Below, piece after piece: positions 11,392 through 22,662 of a DNA stretch of 64,000 bases. The translations under genes and the position numbers were made by a program. The DNA is taken from the NCBI GenBank assembly GCA_963682025.1, contig OY821519.1, positions 188,541,253 through 188,605,252 on the forward strand, read 5' to 3'. The stretch's first letter is position 1. The number at the start of each line of letters is the position of its first letter. The notes under the pieces were generated by a model. The model was not told the DNA's origin and did no database searches. It saw only the letters and a list, made by a program, of their open reading frames with translations. This stretch comes from Cordilura impudica (lineage: Eukaryota > Arthropoda > Insecta > Diptera > Scathophagidae).

Positions 11392-12140
11392 TTTTTTTTT
11401 TTTTTTTGGATTTGTATGTAAAAAACCTTCAATTTTCATATGAAACCGCTCGCAAGTCTCAAAATAATCTAAAAGTAATGTAAAAATGCAATTATATAAA
11501 GCAGTAAAAACGTTCAATATCAAATACATTGCACAGTTGATTCATCACACTCGCGAGACATTTTCACAATAATTAAAACAAACACGGAGTTGTAACACTA
11601 AATGATAAAACAAACATTGAAATCAATCAAAACAAACATTCAACAATGAAATGAGAACGCGCACACTATGAAAATTCAACACAGAGGAGGAAACTTTAAT
11701 TGCGTTTTACTCAACTTGTTTTGACACACTAGGTGGGTTTTCATATGCAGGGTCATATATATATATATATCTAAAAATCATAACTGCTCTGCAAATATTC
11801 TTAATTAGATCGGATTCTGATATTAAGCCTTAATCAGCGATTATATTAAAGATGGTAATAAGTGTTATATTAGATTGTTTCTATATGAAATTTTGCTTTA
11901 AAGTGCGGCCAGGTGGTTGGAGCCTCCATGCAGGGACGTATTCAGGAAATTGATTCGGGGGGTCCACCATTTTCCTACTTTTGTTTTTCGTCATATATTA
12001 ACATTATTTCATAGTTAAATTATTTAAGAATTTATTGTTGAAGTCTTCTTTATGAATAAAATAAAACAGAATATTATAGTTTTTCTGAACATATTTTTAA
12101 AATTCGAATAAATGAAGTAGGATAATAAGCAGTGTTGATT
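11392..12140. other. No gene recognised
   Basis: AT-rich DNA with a T-run at the junction with the preceding repeat and a (TA)n microsatellite at about 11755-11770. I see no coding motif or terminal repeat. Confidence 0.45.
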
Positions 12141-14882
12141 TATGTACATTAGGGTAGCCCTTAATAAAAAAAAGTGTTCAAACTGTCGGTCTCACCCCCT
12201 AGAAATATGCGAATAGCAAAAAAACTGAGAAATACAAAGTTTTGGGCCAATCAAAAAACGTTTAGTCGTGGCGCAAAGCGATTGAAAATTTCAAGTGTGT
12301 TTATATGGGGAAAATATGACTTTTTTTACAGATTTTGCGAAAATTTCGTTCTACAGTTTAATTTTTCCGACAAGCTGTTATATAATTCGGGATCAGTATT
12401 AAATTATCCTTTCAACAGGTTATAAAACTTCAAAATCGAATGAAATTTCGCCATGAAATAGCAAATGCCCCAGACCACTTTTGTGCCAAAAAAAAACTAG
12501 TTCATGAAATTTGATGACATTTTTTTCAACTTTGAGAAATTGATTAAAGCCATCATTCTTTTTTGGTCTCTATACTTATAAGTATTCAGATATGAAGTAT
12601 TGTTTTATTACCACGTTGTTAACCTATTGCGCATTGAGATCGAAAATTGGAAATTTTTTTGATAAAATTTTTAAAACTCCTTTTTCAAGTTTGAAAAAAC
12701 TTTCTTAAACAAAATTGAAAAAATGAATATATCACTTTAAGGTTTTATTAAAAAATTTGGAGATTAACTGTGTTAGTTTTTAAGTAAATCCCTCCGGCAG
12801 AATTTTTTTGACAAGGATTTTATTTTTGCGGATTTCGAGAAAAATTGGATTTTTGAGAAATATTCTGTAAATGTACTCTTTCTAAATACTTTGTATCAAA
12901 AATTCATCACTTTTCTACTTTTAAATGTTATATTTTATCTTAATAGCCTAGGGTTTGGAAAAAATAATATGACTCCATTAACCCTTTTGGAATTGGGGTC
13001 ACATATGACCCCAAGCTAATAAAAGACTATTTATTCAAAAAATTCAAATATTTTGTAAGTGCTGTCCAATTTTTAGATGCGACGCATAAAATATAATAAC
13101 CAAATGTGTAGAAGCTTCGTTCCAAAAATTTGGGATAAATCCGAGAACGTTAACCTATTATTTGCCAAGGCCAGCTTTGGATTTTAAGATTTTTTTAAAT
13201 AAAAATGACCTAAAACGAGTTTTTCTATTAAATTTAGAATTTAGAATTTAAGAAAAATAATTCGGTTAATTTTTATTTATTTAACCCTTCAGTGCTCCTG
13301 AAATCAAAATTATTCATTGTGATATATCTTTGGTGCAATTATCTGCTTATTGCTCGCGAATATAAATTAAAACAACTTTTAACCAATTTTGTTATAAAAT
13401 TACTTTATGTAATAAAGTAATAGTTGAATTTCTTCCGGTCTCACCTACCAATTTGGTGGATATTGTAAAAAAATGTCAAAAAAAATTAGGTCAATCAGTG
13501 AAGATGCCATTACTTATAATGGTTGACATTTTTTTATTTTTTATAATCGGTCGCTTATATTATCTTCAATGTCACCTACATGTTTTGAAACTTCTACCAT
13601 TTTATTTCCCAGTTTTAAATAGTTTATTAAACAAAAGTAAATTTCAAATATAATAATATATATAAAAGGTAATATTAAATTAATACTACTCTTAATGGAA
13701 TAAATTACAAAATTAAATCAAAGTGAATTTCAAAAAACAGAATAGGCTTTGCTGCAACAACAAAATATTTGCGTCCTATTTTTTACACATATGACCTAAG
13801 TTATTTTAATTTACATTCGCAAGCAATAAGCAGCTAATTGCACCAGAGATATATCACAATGGATAATTTTGATCTCAGGAGCACTGAAGGGTTAAATAAA
13901 TAAAAATTAACCTAATTATTTTTCTTAAATTCTAAATAGTGGTATCAACGAGTTTAATAGAAAAACTCGTTTTAGGTCATTTTTATTTAAAAATATCTTA
14001 AAATCCAAAGCTGGCCTTGGCAAATAATAGGTTAACGTTCTCGGATTTATCCCAAATTTTTGGAACGAAACTTCTACACATTTGGTTATTATATTTTATG
14101 CGTCGCATCTAAAAATTGGACAGCACTTACAAAATATTTGAATTTTTTGAATAAATTGTCTTTTATTAGCTTGGGGTCATATGTGACCCCAATTCCAAAA
14201 GGGTTAATGGAGTAACATTATTTTTTCCGAAACCCTAGGCTATTAAGATAAAATATAACATTTAAAAGTAGAAAAGTGATGAATTTTTGATAAAAAGTAT
14301 TTAGAAAGAGTACATTTACATTTATAGAATATAGGAGTTTTAAAAATTTTATCAAAAAAATTTCCAATTTTCGGTCTCAATGCGCAATAATTTAACAACG
14401 TGGTAATAAAACAATACTTCATATCTGAATACTTATAAGTATAGAGACCAAAAAAGAATGATGGCTTTAATCAATTTCTCAAAGTTGAAAAAAATGTCAT
14501 CAAATTTCATGAACTAGTTTTTTTTTGGCACAAAAGTGGTCTGGGGCATTTGCTATTTCTTGGCGAAATTTCATTCGATTTTGAAGTTTTATAACCTGTT
14601 GAAAGGATAATTTAATACTGATCCCGAATTATATAACAACTTGTCGGAAAAATTAAACTATAGGATGAAATTTTCGTAAAATCTGAAAAAAAAGTCATAT
14701 TTTCCCCATATAAACACACTTGAAATTTTCAATCGCTTTGCGCCACGACTAAACGTTTTTTGATTGGCCCAAAACTTTGTATTTCTCAGTTTTTTTCCTT
14801 CGCATATTTCTAGGGGGTGAGACCGACATTTTGAACACTTTTTTTCCCTCCATATAACGAAGGGCCACCCTAATGTACATAT
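12141..14882. mobile_element. 2.7-kb near-palindromic (foldback) element
   Basis: Two long inverted arms, about 12141-13375 and 13800-14882, surround a loop of roughly 425 bp. The tips read TATGTACATTAGGGT and ACCCTAATGTACATA. The arms keep matching through GAGGGTGAGACCGAC-like, ATATGGGGAAAATATGAC, TCACATATGACCCCAA and CAGTGCTCCTGA-like blocks. The right arm lacks about 180 bp present at about 12680-12866. No transposase is visible on either strand, and the single 83-codon frame at 12174-12425 lies in an arm and looks incidental. The superfamily is unknown. GTAC at the tips could be a target duplication or part of the repeat. Confidence 0.8.
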
Positions 14883-16260
14883 GTCAATATGAGTAATTTA
14901 ATTATTCGACGTTCTGTTGAAACCCAATATCGAATATTCGTTTTTCTGTAGAATGCCGAATTCATTGTTCGTGACATCTTTACTTTTTATTTTTTTAAGT
15001 AAATATTGTGTGTTTTTCAGAAACAGTTTGTTTATTTATGAGATCAATTTATAAAATATTACATATGAGAACAATTTAAAAATCTAATTTCCTTTTTGAA
15101 GCTAAAAATATTTCAATAATTTAATGCTAACGAAGAAAGCCTTTCCTCGCACATGGTATTACGAAGGTATGTTTTAGTTCTTCTCGTTCAAATCATTTTT
15201 GTAAAAAATTATGAGATCTTTGAAATCATTGCATGAGAAGTTTATAACGTTGATGCAATTACGTTGTAGAGATTTTATAATCTATCTTTTAGACTAGAAA
15301 TTATTTAGCCTAAATATGGAATAAATAATGTTCTCTGTAGTATTCCTTTGAGCTCTCTGTTATTATATTTGAGCGATACTTTTGCGTTCGTACTCTTCTG
15401 GGAAGTTCAGGGCTGATTCCAAACTAATTAGCCATTGTAGAAACCTCTTGATAAAACTTTTCAAATTCGTTGTCCACATATCGGTGTAATGAATTTAGCC
15501 ATTTATAACTAAATTAATTTGGTTATAAGCTTTTACAATATCTAAATTTGCAGATTGTAAGTACTTTGACAACTGGTAAGTAAAATACAAAACAAAGTTA
15601 TGTAAACACTGTCCAATATAACAACCTAAAAACCAATGTATAATAATAGTTACAAAACTTCTGTTCATAAAAATTATAACCATCGTGAAAAATCGTATTA
15701 AGAATATTTTTAACGACATCCAAAAAAGAAGGAAATATCTTTTTTATCATATATTACAATGGTAAATTCCGCTTGAGTTAAACGCTACAAATTTTATTAT
15801 AATTATTACAGAATTGAATTTTACGAATACGATTCTTCATTTATTCAAAGTAAATTTTAATGAGTTATTTAGTTAAACCACCGAGACCCAGTCCAATCCC
15901 TAATTTAAATTGGTAATATTCTTTTTTCTCGAAATTTTGGGGTGAGGTATTTGTAAATCATTTTGGATTTTTAATTTTGGAATAATAAACATACAAATGC
16001 ATATATGCACTTTAAGGGTGTAATGAAATCGACCCCAGCACCAACTTATGACCAATATTATATTGATAATGAAAACATTCAAGAAATTTGTATTTTGTAC
16101 TCACCTCATATTTTTTTTAATACCAAAAAAATTTACCTAAATTAATTAAAATTCCTAATAAGTTAATGTAATTAATTTAAGTAAATTAATTCAATTGTGG
16201 TGAAGCCAAAATTACTATTTTTGGTTGCTTTAACGTGTTTTTACCCAACACTTACTTACA
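14883..16260. other. No gene recognised
   Basis: AT-rich intron DNA. Open frames at 15495-15719 and 15900-16082 (minus) have no motif I recognise and look incidental. I see no clear inverted or tandem repeat. Confidence 0.4.
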
Positions 16261-16880
16261 TTAAATAAAATGAAATATGTATGACAAAATGTGTGTCCTT
16301 TTTGAAGACCCTCGAAAATAATTACATATTTCGGAAATGGTTGCAAAAGTATTTCTTATTTCTAAAATTTCTGATGCGAAATTTAGACACAAGTTAAGGG
16401 TATGTGAGGCACAATGGACATAAATAGCGCTTGAATATGTTTGTCTTATTATGGCTTGAATACCATTATGCCGTCCAGACATGTTTGCGGCACATTTATA
16501 CGCTTGTCCTCTCAACATATTCAAATCAAGGCCTAGATTTTTGACTGTCTCAAGAAAAGTTTGTGAAATTTATTTACCTGTTGTTCCATTTATATCGACA
16601 AAGTTTAAAAAATATTCTTTAATTTGAATCGAACTTTTGTCAAAAAATCGAACGCACAAAGTCAACTGTTCTTTTCCACTGATGTCAGTCATTTCATTAG
16701 CTAATATAGAAATGAAAAAAATATCAAAAATTCATCAGACTTTTTGCAAGAGCCCAATATCTTTCTGTGGGCCTTAGTTCTGTACACTTGGGTGGATTCG
16801 CAACGTCCAATTTATTGTAAATACATGATGCAAGATCAGACCAAAAATCGTAGATTCTTCATGCTGCTTTAGGAATACTA
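16261..16880 (-). pseudogene. hAT-type (ZMYM1/DUF4371-like) transposase remnant
   Basis: The minus strand holds a fragment of the hAT-related family that includes ZMYM1-like proteins. The clearest part is LRGQAYKCAANMSGRHNG, then YVHCASHTLNLCL, then FRGSSKR (about 16510-16280). The first and second blocks are the 'QGYDGAANMSG' and 'HCSAHxLNL' signatures of that family. Upstream, broken frames give ANEMTDISGKEQLTLCVRFF-like sequence (about 16700-16640) with stops and a frameshift. The downstream part is missing. It is non-functional and is cut at its 5' side by a MITE at 16884. Confidence 0.75.
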
Positions 16881-16883
16881 TAA

Positions 16884-17002
16884 AGGCCTAGTTAGCCACA
16901 CGTTGTTAAAATGTATCCGTAACGTAAATGTATCGTTGGCATTTAGTGCAGTTATAGAACGTAAAAACGAACCAGCATGTTGCTGTGTAAAATTAACCAA
17001 AC
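16884..17002 (+). mobile_element. Truncated TAA-flanked MITE (copy 1 of 3)
   Basis: The first ~120 bp of the 300-bp family also seen at 43460-43760 and 54869-55168. It begins AGGCCTAGTTAGCCACACG, preceded by TAA, and stops at AATTAACCAAAC. Mariner sequence follows directly. The other half is not found on the far side of the mariner, so this copy is truncated. Confidence 0.8.
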
Positions 17003-17019
17003 CAAAACTGAAACAGTTT

Positions 17020-17700
17020 TTTTTTGAAAAAAAATTTTTTTTTCAACATAATCTCCTTTTAGCTCAATACACTTACTCCAATGTTTCTCCAATTTTAGTA
17101 TCCCTTCCAAAAAATAGGATTTTTCGAGGTCCATAAAATAGGCATTTGCTTGATCAATAATTTCATTTGGAGCTAAATCTCTTTCCACCGAGCCATTTCT
17201 TTAGGTTTGGAAATAGGAAATAGTCACTGGGGGCTAAATCCGGAGAATATGGCGTATGAGGTGCCAATTCGTAGCCCAATAAACAATCCTTTGAAGTTGT
17301 CACACGATTACGTTTATGGTCAATTGAGAGCAAACGCGGCTCCCATCTTGCAGACAGCTTCCTTAAACCCAACTGATCATTTAAAATCGAAACCCCACTG
17401 CTATATGAAATGCCTATGGCATCAACAATCTCACACACTTTTACTCTTCGATCGGCCAACACCACATCGTGGATTTTTTCGACATTTTCGGGTGTATTAG
17501 TCTCAATTGGCCGTCCGGAACGTTCAGCGTCATTTGTATTTGTGCGACCACAACGAAAGTCAGTAAACCACTTTTTTACCATTGAAATCGATAGTGCAGA
17601 GTCCCCATAGTATTTATCAAGCTTTTCCTTGTTTTAATTGACGGTTTTTTTCCACAAAAAATAATGTTTAATGAGCACTCGAAATTCACTTTTTTCCATT
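17020..17700 (-). pseudogene. Internally deleted mariner transposase
   Basis: Minus-strand remnant of a mariner (DD34D-type) transposase. The N-terminus starts near 17697 (MEKSEFRVLIKHYF), with a stop soon after. The DNA-binding part includes MVKKWFTDFRCGRTNTNDAE and RSGRPIETNTPENV. Around 17300 the frame jumps from the RKLSARWEPRLLS region to LGYELAPHTPYSPDLAPSDY. The middle of the protein with the first two catalytic Asp residues is therefore deleted, while the third (LAPSDYF) is kept. A shifted frame (17188-16960) supplies the C-terminal part with KSYFLEGILKLEKHWSKCI. It is non-autonomous and dead. Terminal repeats were not identified. Confidence 0.85.
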
Positions 17701-17889
17701 TTTAAAAAACCACGATGTTGTATGTTTTTAACAGCTGTTAAACGCAAAGTAAATGACGGAACTTGCTCAAAATTTTACAGTAGTCTACAGGCGGTACTTG
17801 ATGGGAGCAGTGTTGCATTTTATATAACTTCGAGGAAAGTTCGAAAAGTCACGGACTTATTTATCAGCCCTCATATAAATGGGTATTAA

Positions 17890-18330
17890 TCGTGCCCGTT
17901 GTCACATCCGAACAGCTTCCTTTCCCAGAACTATAAATAGTTTTCCAAACAAAAAAAAAATTTCGGGAACTTTATCTTTTGAATCTTGAAAGAAGAGGCC
18001 AATCTCGTACGTTTCATCGTCCATAATGCAACATTCATACTTATTTAAGTTTTTAGCAAGTTCTTTGCTTCGAAATTCTTCTTGGAGTTTCAATCCGGCA
18101 CCTTTACTTTGTACGATTTGCGTCTTTCCTCTCTATTCACTTTTCTTACGATAGTCTTGGAGAAATTTGTTTTTTGTGCTGCATTTCTCCCGGAAATAAT
18201 CGGATTTTTCATAACAAGAACAAACATTTTTCTAACCTTATTAGGGTCAGTATAGCCCATTTTCCGCCACTTCTCAAGCTTCTCTAATAGTAGGATGTTC
18301 GTTAGTAACCGATAAACTTTTTCTCATAAA
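17890..18330 (-). pseudogene. Tc1/mariner-like transposase remnant
   Basis: Reading the minus strand gives KWRKMGYTDPNKVRKMFVLV, then SGRNAAQKTNFSKTIVRKV, then ISMNVALWTMKRT and an alternative frame CCIMDDETYE. 'IMDDETY' resembles the first catalytic Asp region of a Tc1-type transposase, and the preceding blocks look like its helix-turn-helix. At least two frame changes and a stop are present and the C-terminal two thirds are absent. I am fairly sure of the superfamily and unsure of the family. Confidence 0.5.
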
Positions 18331-18539
18331 CGATTTTTTTTAATAGCTCGTTTCGTATTTTTATCGAAAATAGTAATAATATTTTCACGTTTCGGATGTT
18401 TATTAGAAATTCTAATAATTATTAAATATTGTTAATATATGGAAAACATATTTCATCAAAATTTGCATCTTTTAATTATTGAATTAATTTAAATATTTTA
18501 GTCGAGTAAACTTTTACAAATCAAAATGTATAAGTCTAT

Positions 18540-19430
18540 TGTGCTTAACGTGAGCTCCTGTCTTGCAGACTAATCTCATGGTGATTAATCACTTGACAGA
18601 TACTATTCGTCCGTCCAACATCTGCCATAAGACAGTTTGCAAACTAGGAGAAATGTGTTTCGCATAACTCCATTCTATGCTGAAGGATCGGGCCGATCTA
18701 AAGCCCCGTTGCTCCATGGTCGCAACACACTGTGTTCTTCTCGCGACTTTTAGCTACCACAACCACTAAGAAACTACCCGAGGGGCCGTTCCCAAAAAAG
18801 CCATTTAAGGGTTCAGCACTTCCTTGTCGATCATTAACAGAAGTCGCAAGAACACACACCATCTGACACTTCTTGACACCACAACATTCTTGTCTCCAAC
18901 TAATCCTCAATGATCTCTTGCCACTGGCTCAAGCACACTCTTAGACTTTGTTTTCAACTCATGCTCTCAACACTCTTGCCTTCCACTCATTCTGAATAGC
19001 TCTTGTCAGCGTTAGCCGACTCAGCATTCTCACCCCTTCTTCCCACTACACTGCCCACCCATGATTTTTCACAAGGGAATAGCAATGATAGCTTTCCAAC
19101 TCATATACCTTTCGACACTCTCGCCTACTAAGCTCATTCTTCCTGCTACCTCTATCATCCCTCTCTATCATGCGAGATGACATCGATAGCTCTCCGAACT
19201 CATTTTTCAACTACTGGTCCATCTTATGTCTACTACGCTTATTCTTACAAACTGTTGCTATCATACAGGCGTGATGCTATCGACAACGTTCCGAACTAGC
19301 TTTTCAACTAATCTCCAACTCATCTTGGATGCTGTATTGTCATCGGCTGCTACCTCAAGCGCAACACTGATGAATGATACAACTAACTCAAATTTTAAAT
19401 TAATTTTTACTCCTACATCCCTTGTTTAAT
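18540..19430. repeat. Compositionally distinct, degenerate internal repeats
   Basis: This stretch is clearly less AT-rich than its surroundings, with many CTC, CAACTC and CATC words. Imperfect repeats of about 110 bp can be followed: GATGACATCGATAGCTCTCC (about 19170) and GTGATGCTATCGACAACGTT (about 19272), each followed by GAACT..(C/T)TTTTCAACTA. Open frames (18698-18910 minus, 19226-19429 plus) have no known motif. It could be a satellite fragment, an LTR or a foreign insertion. Confidence 0.4.
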
Positions 19431-19916
19431 TGCAATTTTATGAATAGTTCCCAATTTTTTAAATTAGTTTGTTAAAATATAAAAATATGCTAATATATGT
19501 AAATTTAAGCTCGATTGATGGTTGTCATTAATTATCTAAATTCAAGAGAATACTATGGTAAAATAAAGAGGCTGTGCACAAATCCACTTCTTCAGCTCGG
19601 TACGAAGTTGCGCTAATCGCTGAGGTTATGAAGCATATCACTTTGCTCTGACGCTTTTTCTCAAATATTAGCTCCGGAGCTGGAGCTCGAGCTAAGCGAA
19701 TATTAATCCGGCTTCGCAAACCTGCCAGAGGGTATCTGCAATTTCATTTTTGGTGTTTTTAAATAAGTCCTGGACATTTCTCTGAGATTGCGACAAATAT
19801 TTGAACCACCAATGATTTACAAAATAATTTAATTCGCGTTCCTAAAACTTCCTCAATCGGCCTTTTCGGGATTTATAAATGGTTTAAATATTTTTTAGGA
19901 GCAATTATTCTATGTA

Positions 19917-22130
19917 CAGTTGAGCATCGAATACCCGTGATTCAATTAACCAGGAATGTCAATTATCTGGGGTCGATACCGAAGGGAAGATTTTTGTATT
20001 TCCACCGATTAACCGTGATTTCCTTAATTATCAATTTGCCAAAATTTGTTTTAAATAATCATATGTGTATAAAGCGAAAAAGGGGAAATCCCTTGTTTGG
20101 GTGGGTTTTCTGTGGTACATGTTTAATTATTTAGATAGATGTTTTCTCTTTGGTGTTCAGTTGTGTTTGAAATTGGAGCAGTCCGGAATGTGTGTAATTT
20201 TCTAATGGAATCGATATCAGTAAAATCGAGTAAAAGACAAAGAAAAGTATCAATGATTCAAGAAAAGTATAATTTGGTACACAAATATTTAAAAAAGCAT
20301 GCTTCTGCTCAAACATTACCACAAAAATAAGGTGTTGGTAAACCAACAGTTTATGACTTAGTAAAAATAAAGACAAAATATTAAAATATTGCGCAGAAAC
20401 TGATTCAGTTATTGGCTTCCAAAATCGAAAAACTTTAAAACGAGCACTAGAGCCAAAAGTCGATTTTGCGGCATACGAATGGTTCCGGCAAAAACGTTTT
20501 AAAGGGGCTCCAATTTCCGGTTTAGTGATAATGAAAAAGGCAAAATTCTTCCATTCAAAACTAAATATAAGTTCAGGATGTGAATATTCCCGTATTTAGC
20601 TGATTACACAACTCTAACTCACAAATTCAAGGCTGGAAGATAAAAAGAAACTGCCAATTATATATGTATATATGCCACAATTTTTATACCCTATACCACT
20701 ATGTGGTTTGGGTATAATGACTTTGTGCTGCTGTTTGTAACAACCAAAAATATTTGACCTAGACCCATCTTTAATTATACCGATCGAATCAGAATCACTT
20801 TTTGAGTTGATTTAACAATGTCCGTCCGTCCGTCCGTCTGTGTGTCCATGTAAACCTTGTAATCAAACTGCAGGTCGCAAATATGAATATATTTTGATGA
20901 AATTTGGTATATAAGCTTTTATCGGCCATGGGATGAACGCTATTGAAATTGGTGAGAATCGGTCCATATTCAGACCTAGCCCCCATACAAATTACCACTA
21001 TGAAATCGACATAAATTGCCATAAGATCCAAATTGTCATATAAATCTTATTCAAATGGGGTTTGTATGCGTTCATTACATCCATTAATGAGTAGTCCAAA
21101 AATGATCCCTTTGGCCACATACAGACTGCTTCCCGATCTTCACTTAAATCTATTAAAAACAAAAATATTGCACTGATTCTTCTCAAATTTTGTTTGTATA
21201 TATTTTTGCAAAATACAAGAGACTTTACCAAACATTATCAGGATTGGTCCATTTTTGGGCCTAGTCCCCATATAGATATAGCATCCGATATGAACTTTTT
21301 CATATCTGCAGCCAAAAAAATTAATAAAAATCCCACTCAAATTTGGTTTTTGCTTATTTTCTATGTCCAGTTAGTTGGGCCTAAGAGATAGGGTTTCTAA
21401 ACGCATGGTATAGGGTATCGTATAGTCGGTCTAGACCGACTATAATTTTCTTACTTGTTGTAAATGAATTGGAGGAATACATATCAAAGGAATATCTTAC
21501 AAGTCGCAAATCTACAATGGAGATGAAATAAGCCTTTTTTAGAAGTGCTTCCGTGGGTTACCATTATGAATATTTTTAAATGAAGAGAAGGAGAGAATTA
21601 CCGTATTGGTTTGCGCTAATTCTGTTGGTACACATAAGTGTAAACCAAGGGATCGTAAAAATGTTCGTGAAATTTCTGTAATTTACAAAGCTAATTAAAA
21701 GAGCTTGGGTTACGTAAACGGTATTCCAAGGTTTGAAAAAAATTTTGTACCAGAGGTGAGAGAGCATTTTACAAAAATCAGCTTAAAAGAAAATAGTAAA
21801 ATACTCCTACTATTGGATAATTGACCGGCACATCCAGAGGTTCAAGAACTCTGGGCTCAAAATGTTGTTGTTAGGTATTAACCACCAAATTGCATATCTA
21901 TGATTTAGCCGATGGATCAGGGTGCAATATGGAGCTTTAAGAGCCACTATCTCAAAACCCAAATGCAAAAGACAGTCACATCCAGCAATCTAAAAGATTT
22001 TATTTAAAATTCATGAAAAATTCAACCCCTTCGAACATTACAGAACAAGATAAAATTCAAATTTACCGTGTCCAAGAGAAACTTTTAACAGAAAATATAA
22101 AGGTTAAGAAGAAGAAACAAACCATATTAA
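19917..22130 (+). pseudogene. pogo/Tigger-type transposon remnant, split by a repeat
   Basis: The left end CAGTTGAGCATCGAATACCCG, preceded by TA at 19915-19916, fits a pogo/Tigger terminal repeat. From about 20205 a CENP-B-type HTH is readable (SKRQRKVSMIQEKYNLV), then ASAQTLPQK, a stop, and GVGKPTVYDLVK. A shifted frame gives YEWFRQKRFKGAPISGL (about 20475-20525). A mini-me-like copy interrupts the gene. The DDE domain resumes at about 21740 with PEVREHFTKISL, KILLLLDN, PAHPEVQELWAQNVVVRY and PMDQGAIWSFKSHY, carrying stops. The first catalytic Asp region is degraded. The right terminal repeat was not found. It is dead. Confidence 0.8.
20692..21460 (+). mobile_element. Mini-me-like repeat, copy D
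   Basis: Full-length copy running from TTATACCCTATACCAC to TTTTCTTACTTG, with the intact palindrome AGTCGGTCTAGACCGACT at about 21425-21442. The (GTCC)n run near 20820-20838 is short. It lies inside the pogo/Tigger gene between its HTH and DDE parts, so it is younger than that element. Confidence 0.85.
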
Positions 22131-22657
22131 AAATTTTTTTAAGTAATTACATAAGTAATAATTAAAAAATTATTACTATATATGTATGTATCTTGTATTT
22201 ATATTGATTAAATAAAACAAACATTTATGTAAAAACGAGTAAACAACTTTACCTCAATTAACTTTTAGAATAATCGATTATCCAGAACGCAGAACATTTG
22301 TAAAAATTGTTAAGTCTAAAGCATTTCGACTTGTGGGCCCATTAATGAACTGGTGTCATTAATGAACTGTGATAGCTGTACACCCCTATCATTCGTACTG
22401 GTAGAGCTCCATGTCGTGGTCCAGAAAAAAAACCGACAACAATAGCTACTTCATCAAGCAAGATTGAGATATTACTCTAACTCTGGCTGCGTCTGAAGAC
22501 ATTAAACAGCATTTCATAAGAGATTTGTTCAAAAAGTCATATGAAGATTAGACATATTTCAACACACAATCAAGTTGCTTATGTGTTTTTACAAAAATTT
22601 TAGATAACGATAGTTTTCTTTCAATTCGATTTTTATAAAAAATATATATTTGTTGTA
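22131..22657. other. No gene recognised
   Basis: AT-rich DNA after the pogo/Tigger remnant. It may contain the degraded right end of that element (CTCAATTAACTTTTAGAATAA near 22255), but no matching terminal repeat can be fixed. Confidence 0.4.
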
Positions 22658-22662
22658 CACTG

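Noticed and set aside
12174..12425. 83-codon frame in the left arm of the large palindrome
   Set aside because: The mirrored sequence in the other arm does not keep the frame, and no motif is present.
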